Assembly: GCA_030629475.1 (NCBI GenBank)
Contig: DAOVOU010000010.1
Location: 1 to 15,726 of the forward strand
Source of the DNA: Desulfobacterales bacterium
Lineage (GTDB): Bacteria > Desulfobacterota > Desulfobacteria > Desulfobacterales > C00003060
Length of the DNA stretch: 15,726 nucleotides
Reading direction: 5' to 3'
The position numbers and the translations under genes are program-made. The notes under the pieces are model-generated. The model was not told the origin of the DNA, searched no databases, and saw nothing but the letters and a program-made list of their open reading frames with translations. Positions 1-5,568 of the stretch are shown piece by piece. Each line of letters starts with the position of its first letter. Within the stretch, counting starts at the first letter, position 1.

Positions 1-121
1 GATGCTGTTCAGATCGCATGACAGCTTCGTAGTCGTCTCCATCCACAACTGTAAACTCAACATTAACCCATAAGGGTGCCCGTACATACTCCCTTCTCTC
101 CTGGCTTGGAAACCCCTGCAT
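1..121 (-). CDS. PilZ-domain-like protein, N-terminal fragment
   Basis: The first 40 codons of a minus-strand gene that runs off the left edge. It starts at ATG 119-121 and is preceded 7 nt upstream by a clear GGAGG ribosome-binding site (minus-strand CGGAGGAAAAT). The reading begins MQGFPSQERREYVRAPLWVN and continues as a beta-rich stretch (VEFTVVDGDDYEAV). The ERRxYVR start followed by a hydrophobic VxVEF strand is the usual opening of a PilZ domain, where the paired arginines contact cyclic di-GMP; that is family knowledge, not shown here. It lies downstream of and in the same direction as the HD-GYP regulator, 345 bp away across two repeat elements, which fits a c-di-GMP receptor near a c-di-GMP phosphodiesterase. 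Only 40 residues are visible, so the PilZ call is an inference from the opening motif. Confidence 0.6.
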   Translation of the reverse strand, partial: MQGFPSQERREYVRAPLWVNVEFTVVDGDDYEAVMRSEQH

Positions 122-217
122 ATTTTCCTCCGTGTTCGGGTTTATTGGGTCTACACGGTTTATTGTGTTTATTGAGCCTGCCCTGGCGCTTGTTGCAGCC
201 TAGCGGTCGGCATAAAG

Positions 218-281
218 CCCTGGCCCAGACCGGATTTTTCTCTCCGTGGCATTCTCCAGTTTCTGTCGCACCAGGGCGGGC
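218..281 (-). repeat. Family A palindromic-end repeat, copy A1
   Basis: Read on the minus strand it has the left end GCCCGCCCTGGTGCGAC, a 33-nt core and the right end GGTCTGGGCCAGGG, 64 bp in total. The CCCTGG part of the left end pairs with CCAGGG of the right end, so a stem with a large variable loop is possible. The core is unlike that of any other copy except for an A-rich, C-ending last few bases. Confidence 0.85.
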
Positions 282-306
282 CGACCCTACGCCAATATAG
301 GGGCGG

Positions 307-370
307 GCCCGCCCTGACGCGACACAAGGGCAATAAACTGTGCTATATCAAAACCCGGTCTGGGCCAGGG
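307..370 (+). repeat. Family A palindromic-end repeat, copy A2
   Basis: Left end GCCCGCCCTGACGCGAC, 33-nt core, right end GGTCTGGGCCAGGG, 64 bp in total. It is inverted relative to A1 and 25 bp away. The right end is itself inside a short palindrome, AAACCC...GGGTTT (351-373). Confidence 0.85.
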
Positions 371-465
371 TTTATCCCGCCCGGCCAGGGTCTTGAAGGC
401 ACATGACATAGGTATGTGCGAAGGCAAGATGCAACAATTATACCATATTTTACCGGCCAAACCGG

Positions 466-2160
466 CTAACGGGTGTGGCATAACCTGTGGGGGACCTTTA
501 GGTCAAGTCTCGATTCATTACGGGCAGTACCTGAGGAGACCGCGTCATGCTTGCGCCCCAACTCGCCCCTTTCGCAGAGTGCCAGAAATGCCTCAACAAC
601 ATCTCTATCAAATTGGGTGCCAGCATTTTGCTGGATCGTATCGAGTACAACCTCATCAGCAAGCTTTTTCCGGTAGGCACGGTCGGAGGCCATAGCATCA
701 TAAACATCAGCTACGGCGAGGATCCGGGACAGAAAGGGGATATATTCACCCTTAAGACCATCAGGATATCCTTTCCCGTCCCATCTTTCGTGATGATGCA
801 AAATGATTTTCTGCTCCGCGGTCAAAAGGCCCAAGTGGCCGACAATGTTCGCGCCAATGACGGGATGCTTTTTAATTTCTTCATATTCCTCCTTGGTCAA
901 GGGACCGGGTTTCAGCAGGATACTATCCGGAATGCCGAGCTTTCCGATATCATGTAGGTGCCCCGAAAAATTTAATAGATCGAGTTGCTTGTCAGAACAT
1001 CCCATCTCCTTTCCTATGCTCAGCGCAAGTTCGGTCACCCGACTGGAGTGCTGCTTGGTGTAAGGGTCTCTGGCCTCGATTGCTTCCACAAAGGCATAGA
1101 GGGTAGCGAAAAGATTCTCGTAGATGTTTTCGTACAGAGCGACATTTTCTATGACAAACGTGGCCCTCTCAGCCAAAAAATTCAGAAAGTACACATCTTT
1201 TTCAGTGAAGGGCATTGACCTGCCTGTCCCGGGACGGCAGACAGGTCCATTTCTGACAATGGCGGCCAGCATACCAAATAGCTTTTTCCGAATCTTGAAC
1301 GGGATGGCAATCAGCGAACGGATATTTGCGTCCGAAAGCGTTTTGTCATGACCGCCGTCAACAAGAAGCGGGATCCCTTCTGAGATTTTCTTCGCAAGGA
1401 GCTCTGCAACACAACTGTCGCTCTCCCTGGCCGGGCAGGTTCCCCGCCCGACTTCGCCCGGACGAAGTCCTTGCAGGCGGGCAGGCGCGGACAGGCCGGC
1501 ACTGGAGTTAGATTTGGGTTCTTTACGAAAATAGGCGATAGGAATTGGCCTTCCCAAAGTCTCGTCTATCACATAGAAATGGACTTCGTCGCAATTGGTT
1601 ATATCCGCTGAGAGCCTGACGATCAGATCAAAAAGGTCTGAGCTGCTTGTTACCCAGTCTACCTCCTGTAGAATCATGTTCAATATCCCGAGATCCCCGA
1701 CTTTGTTGGACAGCTCTTCATTTAGCCGGGCAATATGTTCCTTCTTTTTGATTTCTTCCTTTAAGAGCATATTTTCAACAAAGAGGGCCTTTTGTTCCAG
1801 AGCCCTCTTAATCGTCAGCTCTATCTCACCAATATTAAACGGTTTCACCAGGAAGTCTACCACTCCGTGTTTCAGGGTAGCTATCGCGTTATCTGTAGAT
1901 GGATACCCGGTCATGACAACGACCGGTATGGTATTGTCGAGCTCATGAATCCTCCTGGTGAACTCTACCCCGTCCATTCCTGGCATATGAAGGTCTGTAA
2001 AACAAAAAGCGACATTCCTGCGCCCAAAAATCTTAAGGGCTTCCGTCCCATCTCGAGCACTCAGAATCGAATAGGTTCCCGTTCTGTGAAAAAAATCCTC
2101 GAAAACCTGAAGGATCATTTCATCATCATCAACAACCAATATGTTCAGGGGTTCACTCAT
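466..2160 (-). CDS. Response regulator with GAF and HD-GYP domains
   Basis: A 564-residue protein. An N-terminal receiver domain (about 1-125) has the acidic cluster D11-D13, phospho-acceptor D56, T84 and K106. A probable coiled coil (about 120-155) and a GAF-like region (about 160-345) follow, then an HD-GYP domain (about 350-540) with H403-D404, the HHExxDGxGYP signature (GYP at 464-466) and a later DVYDAM helix. HD-GYP domains of this type hydrolyse cyclic di-GMP; the receiver implies control by an unlinked histidine kinase. It is cytoplasmic, with no signal peptide or membrane segment. Its ATG overlaps the 3' end of the upstream regulator by 8 bp (ATGAGTGA), so the two are probably co-transcribed and translationally coupled. 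Unusually, the GAF region carries two in-frame GC-rich palindromic inserts (residues about 219-245 and 305-315) rich in G, R, P and A. Confidence 0.95.
   Translation of the reverse strand: MSEPLNILVVDDDEMILQVFEDFFHRTGTYSILSARDGTEALKIFGRRNVAFCFTDLHMPGMDGVEFTRRIHELDNTIPVVVMTGYPSTDNAIATLKHGVVDFLVKPFNIGEIELTIKRALEQKALFVENMLLKEEIKKKEHIARLNEELSNKVGDLGILNMILQEVDWVTSSSDLFDLIVRLSADITNCDEVHFYVIDETLGRPIPIAYFRKEPKSNSSAGLSAPARLQGLRPGEVGRGTCPARESDSCVAELLAKKISEGIPLLVDGGHDKTLSDANIRSLIAIPFKIRKKLFGMLAAIVRNGPVCRPGTGRSMPFTEKDVYFLNFLAERATFVIENVALYENIYENLFATLYAFVEAIEARDPYTKQHSSRVTELALSIGKEMGCSDKQLDLLNFSGHLHDIGKLGIPDSILLKPGPLTKEEYEEIKKHPVIGANIVGHLGLLTAEQKIILHHHERWDGKGYPDGLKGEYIPFLSRILAVADVYDAMASDRAYRKKLADEVVLDTIQQNAGTQFDRDVVEAFLALCERGELGRKHDAVSSGTARNESRLDLKVPHRLCHTR
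1217..1247. repeat. In-frame palindrome within the HD-GYP gene (short)
   Basis: A 31-bp imperfect palindrome with GACCTG...CAGGTC ends and a CCCGGG centre. It encodes about ten residues (around VCRPGTGRS) between what should be two GAF strands, where the surrounding sequence would read smoothly without it. Confidence 0.55.
1426..1503. repeat. In-frame palindromic insert within the HD-GYP gene (long)
   Basis: About 78 bp of GC-rich sequence with a perfect inner hairpin GACTTCG/CGAAGTC (1450-1456 with 1463-1469, 6-nt loop) and an outer CCCGCC/GGCGGG pair (1443-1448 with 1476-1481). It encodes roughly 26 residues of low-complexity G, R, P and A composition in the GAF region and keeps the frame open. 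GCAGGCGGGCAGG resembles the ends of family B repeats elsewhere in the window. Exact boundaries are uncertain. Confidence 0.6.
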
Positions 2161-2842
2161 GGGTCTTTAAGCCTTTCATCAAGTGGGCTTTCAAGGTTTT
2201 GAATTCCCTTTCGGTCAATAATCCGTCTCTTTTCAGCATAGAAATATTTTCCAGTTGTTCAAAGTAGTTGGGTTCACCCATAGGGGCACTGCGCATAAGA
2301 TGAAGACCAGGCCGATCGGTGGAAAAAAAATTGAGCCTGGCTATCCTGTCTTGTTCCGCTTTCTGCCCCAGATCGCCTTCGTCCCTTTCTTTCTTGATGG
2401 CAACCAACTGATCATAGGCTTCCTTCAGCTCTTTGAGCAACTGGGTCTTTTCCCGGATCAGATTGACCTTCTCAACTGCATTCTTGAATACAATCTCCAT
2501 CTCCTGGAGTTTGAAGGGTTTTTTGATATAGTCATAGGCTCCTTCCCTTATGGCCTCAATAGCGGTTTCAAGTGACCCATGCCCTGTTATGATGATAACG
2601 ACCACCTCAGGATTCATCACCTTGGCCTGGCGTAACACCTCCAGGCCGCTAATACTGGGCATCATCAGGTCAGTAATTACGACATCAACAGGCTCTCTCG
2701 TGATAAACTTTACGGCCTCAAGACTATCGTTGAAGACCTCGACCGAAATATGCTCCTTGGAGATCAAATCCTTCAGGATGTCGCCGATCGTTCTGTCGTC
2801 ATCTACGATCACAGTCCGGATATGTCGGTCTTGCATTTCCAT
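2153..2842 (-). CDS. Response regulator with SHOCT-like C-terminal tail
   Basis: A 229-residue protein. Residues 1-130 form a complete receiver domain with D14-D16, phospho-acceptor D58, T86 and K108 (KKPF). Next comes a charged, probably coiled-coil helix (about 128-165) and a C-terminal hairpin (about 193-224, reading ISMLKRDGLLTEREF) of the kind seen in SHOCT domains. There is no recognisable DNA-binding or enzymatic output domain, so signalling by protein contact or oligomerisation is likely. The start at ATG 2840-2842 follows GGAGA about 10 nt upstream, and a stronger AGGAGG lies further back. The stop overlaps the start of the HD-GYP gene by 8 bp. A ~526-bp repeat-bounded insertion begins only 28 bp upstream of the start codon, separating the gene from its presumed original promoter region. 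Confidence 0.93.
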   Translation of the reverse strand: MEMQDRHIRTVIVDDDRTIGDILKDLISKEHISVEVFNDSLEAVKFITREPVDVVITDLMMPSISGLEVLRQAKVMNPEVVVIIITGHGSLETAIEAIREGAYDYIKKPFKLQEMEIVFKNAVEKVNLIREKTQLLKELKEAYDQLVAIKKERDEGDLGQKAEQDRIARLNFFSTDRPGLHLMRSAPMGEPNYFEQLENISMLKRDGLLTEREFKTLKAHLMKGLKTHE

Positions 2843-2903
2843 TTTTCCACTTCTCCTGCCTCCTATTGATAAGTACAGGACATTTTTTTGACAGGATTAA
2901 CAG

Positions 2904-3006
2904 GCCCGCCCTGGTGCGACTTTGCCTGGAGCACATTGTCATTGTTGAAATATCTCCGTAATAAAGATGTTGCGACCAAGCCCTGCAATATCGGTCTGGG
3001 CCAGGG
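2904..3006 (+). repeat. Family A palindromic-end repeat, copy A3 (long core)
   Basis: Left end GCCCGCCCTGGTGCGAC and right end GGTCTGGGCCAGGG match the family exactly, but the core is 72 nt instead of 32-33. A second TGCGAC at 2971-2976 suggests an internal rearrangement or an insertion into a standard copy. Confidence 0.75.
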
Positions 3007-3083
3007 ATTAACTGGATAAATTTTGAATGAATCCAGTTCAGCAATGAACTTAGCTCCACTTCGTTCCGCAATTGGTCGAGTGG

Positions 3084-3149
3084 CCTGCCCGCCATTGCCA
3101 TACATGCCGACATACAGGCAGTATGCTGTGACAGGCGTTGGCAGGCGGG
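3084..3149 (+). repeat. Family B palindromic-end repeat, copy B1
   Basis: Left end CCTGCCCGCCATTGCCA, 33-nt core, right end GGCGTTGGCAGGCGGG, 66 bp in total. The ends are near-complementary (CCCGCC...TGCCA with TGGCAGGCGGG). It is flanked by TCGAGTGG (3076-3083) and TCAAGTGG (3150-3157), an 8-bp near-direct repeat that could be a target duplication. Confidence 0.8.
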
Positions 3150-3171
3150 TCAAGTGGTTGATTAGTCAAGT

Positions 3172-3234
3172 GCCCGCCCTGGCGCGACGCCTTATCATAA
3201 ACCACCAGGCCACTAATCCAGGTCTGGGCCAGGG
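3172..3234 (+). repeat. Family A palindromic-end repeat, copy A4
   Basis: Left end GCCCGCCCTGGCGCGAC, 32-nt core, right end GGTCTGGGCCAGGG, 63 bp in total. It lies 22 bp after B1, inside the larger inverted-repeat-bounded insertion. Confidence 0.85.
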
Positions 3235-3455
3235 GTTTAAGGGCCTTACGACTCGACAACTCGACAACTCGACTATTTAACTACTCGACCAAAGTCGCTG
3301 CAATTTCAATAAGTTGTAGAAATTCCGAGACGTTAAAATAAAAAATAATCTTGTTCATCCTGTCTATCCCGTCTAATTTTTTTGTCCTGTACTTAGCTCC
3401 TATTGAGAAGCTTCCTTGAATGTGACAGGCAAGACCTATTTGTTACCTGTTTACT

Positions 3456-3483
3456 CTATCGGAAAAGTTTGCCCAAAACTTGA
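3456..3483 (-). promoter_or_regulatory. Candidate sigma-28 (FliA)-type promoter, proximal
   Basis: On the minus strand: TCAAGTTT (3476-3483), a 12-nt spacer and TCCGATAG (3456-3463). The enterobacterial FliA consensus is TAAAGTTT-N11-GCCGATAA, giving 7 of 8 and 6 of 8 matches with one extra spacer base. It points toward the response-regulator/HD-GYP pair, but the ~526-bp insertion now lies between them. Confidence 0.35.
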
Positions 3484-3521
3484 ACGTTTAGGGATTTCCC
3501 TTTTTCATCCCACAAAAACGT

Positions 3522-3548
3522 TTATCGGAAATCTCGCCACAATCTTAA
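3522..3548 (-). promoter_or_regulatory. Candidate sigma-28 (FliA)-type promoter, distal
   Basis: On the minus strand: TTAAGATT (3541-3548), exactly 11 nt of spacer and TCCGATAA (3522-3529). This matches the FliA consensus at 6 of 8 and 7 of 8 positions. It is a second match in the same direction within 70 bp of the proximal one. Confidence 0.35.
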
Positions 3549-3694
3549 ACTCGACTCTCGTGAGTCGTCTAAAGACCACCCCATCCAGATATCGACAGCC
3601 TCTTAAAGGTTTTTTTTGAAGATTTTATGTGTTATATGAATGGCTCAAGAACACAAGAACAAGAAAAAATGCGCTACCAGGCCCCTAATCTCAT

Positions 3695-4501
3695 ATGATT
3701 ATGATCACTAATCGACAATATTCGAATGTGAAGAATGGGCTTGCCCTTCTAATTCTCCTTTTCTTGACACTCACATGCCCGGTCGCAAATTATGCCACCG
3801 ATGCATTCCCAAGGCGCCTGGGGCTTATCAATGATTTTGCCAATGTCATTTCGCCCCAGTATGAACAAAAGCTGGCACAAGTGACTGATGAGCTTTTGAG
3901 AAAGACGGATGTGCCCGTGGTCGTGGTCACCATGCCAGACATTGGTGGTGAAGATTACAACGAGTACGCCAACCGCTTGTATGCCGCATGGGGCATTGGG
4001 AAAAAGGGCGAAGATCGAGGAGTCCTCATCCTTGTCGCACTCAAAGAGCGTAAAATGCGTATCGAGATCGGTTACGGAATAGAGGGGCTTATTCCCGACG
4101 GGCTGGCTGGCGAGATCCGCGACCAGTATATCATCCCCTACTTGAAGCGTAATCAGTTTGGGGAAGGGCTTTTGAATGGTACCCTTGCAATAGCCAGTAT
4201 CATTGCCAAGGATGCGCGTGTCAGCCTGACCGGACAGGTCCCTTTGAAACGGCCAGTGAAGAGGCGCTCTGGCCTGTCGTCCCTGGTGGTCCTCTTGCTC
4301 TTTTTCTTGGTCCTCTTTTCCGTGGGGAGGGGGCGAGGTGGGCTCTGGCCGCTCCTCCTCCTTTTGTTCATGGGAAGAGGAGGATACTATGGAGGCTATG
4401 GACGGGGAGGCTTTGGTGGCAGCTTTGGCAGCTTTGGTGGCGGTTTTGGTGGCTTTGGCGGCGGTTTGAGCGGAGGAGGCGGCGCTGGCGGCAGCTTCTA
4501 G
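3695..4501 (+). CDS. TPM-domain (YgcG-like) exported membrane protein
   Basis: A 268-residue protein with an N-terminal signal-peptide-like segment (hydrophobic core about residues 14-30, cleavage perhaps near YATDA). The TPM domain follows (about 36-190), with the family phrases DFANVISP, VPVVVVTMP, WGIGKKGEDRGVLIL and RIEIGYGIEGLIPD. Next come a basic linker, a membrane helix (about 194-211), a second short hydrophobic run and a long Gly/Phe/Ser-rich tail. TPM proteins are membrane-anchored with the domain outside the cytoplasm; in several bacteria they occur next to LemA, as here, but their biochemical role is poorly defined (photosystem II repair in plants, unclear in bacteria). ATG 3695 and ATG 3701 are both possible starts; neither has a strong ribosome-binding site. 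The gene is probably expressed apart from the trio after the 4502-4809 repeat block. Confidence 0.9.
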   Translation: MIMITNRQYSNVKNGLALLILLFLTLTCPVANYATDAFPRRLGLINDFANVISPQYEQKLAQVTDELLRKTDVPVVVVTMPDIGGEDYNEYANRLYAAWGIGKKGEDRGVLILVALKERKMRIEIGYGIEGLIPDGLAGEIRDQYIIPYLKRNQFGEGLLNGTLAIASIIAKDARVSLTGQVPLKRPVKRRSGLSSLVVLLLFFLVLFSVGRGRGGLWPLLLLLFMGRGGYYGGYGRGGFGGSFGSFGGGFGGFGGGLSGGGGAGGSF

Positions 4502-4809
4502 GGAATGCGGAATGCGGATTGCGGATTGCGGAATGGGATGGCTGATTACCAATGAGTGATCACTGATGACAAATTTCGCAACTTCTCAATAAGGTGGGGT
4601 TTTGTCATTGCGAGCGAAGCGAAGCAATCTCTTTGATAGCGGTGAGATTGCGTCGTCGTCCCGATCTCATCGGGACTCCTCGCAATGACAGGAAATCACA
4701 GTTTCAGGGAATTAGCCGTGCTTTTTTGAGCAAGTTACCAAATTTCAGGTTGCGAATTGGGAGATAAGACTCTTTAATCGTTTATTCCGAAATCCGCATT
4801 CCGCATTCC
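4502..4809. repeat. Nested inverted-repeat block filling an intergenic gap
   Basis: A perfect 19-bp inverted repeat, GGAATGCGGAATGCGGATT (4502-4520), is answered by its complement at 4791-4809. Inside it lies a second pair, AATTTCGCAAC (4572-4582) with GTTGCGAATT (4749-4758), continued imperfectly by ACTTCTCAATAA against ACTTGCTCAAAAAA. The innermost pair is TGTCATTGCGAG/CTCGCAATGACA (4603-4690). The left arm is a heptamer array with units GGAATGC, GGAATGC, GGATTGC, GGATTGC and GGAATGG (4502-4536). The block separates the TPM gene from the nucleotidyltransferase gene and contains no reading frame. Confidence 0.75.
4603..4690 (+). repeat. TGTCATTGCGAG dispersed palindromic repeat
   Basis: An 88-bp element bounded by TGTCATTGCGAG and CTCGCAATGACA. 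It contains GAAGCGAAGCAATCTC and the inner hairpin TCCCGAT/ATCGGGA (about 4659-4675). From memory, repeats with this opening are common in intergenic regions of many environmental bacteria, including Deltaproteobacteria. Confidence 0.75.
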
Positions 4810-4827
4810 GAAACAGGAGAACATCTC

Positions 4828-5568
4828 ATGTCTAAGGCTCCGAAAGATCCGGAGGAAATATTTCCAGGCATCATTGACAATTACACGCAGCTTTTCGGCG
4901 ATGATCTGATTTCCTTCATACTTTACGGGAGTGCGGCAAGCGGCGACTACATTCCTGGCAAATCAGACATCAATTTCATGATTGTGCTTACTGAAGAGGG
5001 AATCGATTCCCTTGACCAGGCATTTGACCTCATTGCCAGGTGGAAAAAGCGCAATGTGACCACACCCCTGTTTCTGACCGAGGCGTATGTCAGGACATCA
5101 TTGGATGTTTTTCCGATCGAGTATCTCAATTTCCGGAACAGTTATGAACTTGTTTATGGCAAGGATATCCTGAAGGATCTGTCTTTTGACCGGGGGTTCT
5201 TGAGAATGCAATGTGAAAGGGAGGTAAAGGGCAAGTTGCTACTTTTGAGGGAGGCATTCTTAGAGAGCCAGGGCAAGGGAAAGTGCCTCCAGCAACTCAT
5301 AGCCCAGTCTCTTGGTGCATTTGTCGCCATCTTCAACGGGCTCCTTCATCTGAAAGGAGAAGAGCTTCCCCGCCACAAACGCGATGTCATCAAAAACGTT
5401 TGCCAGGCCTTCCAGATGGACACCGGTCTTTTTGAAAAGCTCCTTGACGTTAAAGAAAAAAGGGTCAAGCTAAGCGGCCCTGAGATCAACAGACTATTTA
5501 AAGCCTACCTAAAGGAGGTCCAAAAACTCTGGAAAGTCGTGGACGGGCTGAACAAGGAGGTTCAATGA
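4828..5568 (+). CDS. Nucleotidyltransferase-fold protein, DxN variant
   Basis: A 246-residue cytoplasmic protein. The N-terminal half (about 1-115) has the nucleotidyltransferase signature LYGSAASGDYIPGKSDINF: the GS pair and first metal-binding aspartate are present, but the usual D-x-D reads D-I-N. A later acidic strand, DVFPIEYLN (about 93-101), could supply the third carboxylate. The C-terminal half is helical and charged without a recognised domain. The ATG is preceded by AGGAGA about 8 nt upstream. Its stop overlaps the lemA start by 4 bp (ATGA), so it belongs to one unit with LemA and the EndoQ-UvrD fusion. Function is unknown: it could be an altered-specificity transferase, a pseudoenzyme or a substrate-binding relative of minimal nucleotidyltransferases. 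Confidence 0.85.
   Translation: MSKAPKDPEEIFPGIIDNYTQLFGDDLISFILYGSAASGDYIPGKSDINFMIVLTEEGIDSLDQAFDLIARWKKRNVTTPLFLTEAYVRTSLDVFPIEYLNFRNSYELVYGKDILKDLSFDRGFLRMQCEREVKGKLLLLREAFLESQGKGKCLQQLIAQSLGAFVAIFNGLLHLKGEELPRHKRDVIKNVCQAFQMDTGLFEKLLDVKEKRVKLSGPEINRLFKAYLKEVQKLWKVVDGLNKEVQ

Larger units (their letters stand above)
122..465. other. Gene-free spacer with two inverted family A repeats
   Basis: No convincing gene lies between the PilZ-like start and the end of the HD-GYP gene. The spacer holds family A copies A1 (218-281) and A2 (307-370) in opposite orientation, separated by 25 bp that contain a small CCCTA/TAGGG hairpin (285-302). A degenerate match to the A left end lies at 176-192. The first part repeats the motif GTTTATTG three times (about 139-173). 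At 452-467 a CCGG...CCGG hairpin lies just after the HD-GYP stop codon but has no T-run, so it is a poor terminator candidate. Confidence 0.6.
2870..3395. mobile_element. MITE-like insertion with terminal inverted repeats
   Basis: The ends are a perfect 13-bp inverted repeat: TAAGTACAGGACA at 2870-2882 and TGTCCTGTACTTA at 3383-3395. Just outside them lies a 10-bp direct repeat, CTCCTATTGA, at 2860-2869 and 3397-3406, with one extra G on the right side, as expected of a target-site duplication. Subterminal GACAGGAT-AACA motifs are also inverted. The interior has no transposase and no believable gene; it carries family A copies A3 and A4, family B copy B1, an ACTGGAT/ATCCAGT hairpin (about 3011-3035) and a period-8 CTCGACAA array (about 3250-3275). 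It is best read as a non-autonomous element that has collected, or is built from, smaller repeats. Confidence 0.6.
3407..3694. other. Intergenic region between divergent operons
   Basis: With the insertion to its left, this forms an 850-bp gene-free gap between the minus-strand regulators and the plus-strand TPM gene. It contains two sigma-28-like matches on the minus strand, a CGACTC/GAGTCG hairpin with 4-nt loop (3552-3567) and an AGG-T8 run (3606-3618) that could be a weak plus-strand terminator. A 67-codon plus-strand open frame at 3416-3619 has no family signature and was not called as a gene. Confidence 0.5.

Noticed and set aside
176..192. Additional family A left end
   Set aside because: Only about 13 of 17 bases match and there is no right end at the expected distance; it may be a degraded copy but is not supported as one.
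218..370. CRISPR array from regularly spaced repeats
   Set aside because: The copies are dispersed and in both orientations, only ends are shared, and no cas gene is present.
307..370. Integron attC site
   Set aside because: The GTTRRRY/RYYYAAC core sites are absent and there is no cassette gene or integrase; only the fixed-end, variable-middle plan is similar.
547..957. 136-codon plus-strand frame opposite the HD-GYP gene
   Set aside because: It is complementary to the well-supported HD-GYP catalytic region with its HD and GYP motifs; it shows no motif of its own.
2863..3280. Several 69-104-codon frames inside the inverted-repeat insertion
   Set aside because: They read through A3, B1 and A4, so their translations are products of palindromic repeats, not a transposase.
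3400..3480. Cyclic-di-GMP (GEMM) riboswitch upstream of the regulator
   Set aside because: GGCAAAC followed by CCGATAGAG is superficially similar on the minus strand, but the GACGCAAAGC core and paired stems are missing.
3416..3619. 67-codon plus-strand frame upstream of the TPM gene
   Set aside because: No ribosome-binding site or recognisable sequence; it overlaps the sigma-28-like sites and a hairpin in a gap of low coding character.
3749..4552. 267-codon minus-strand open frame
   Set aside because: It lies opposite the TPM gene; its Ser/Ala/Thr-rich start is the complement of the Gly-rich tail, and there is no family signature.
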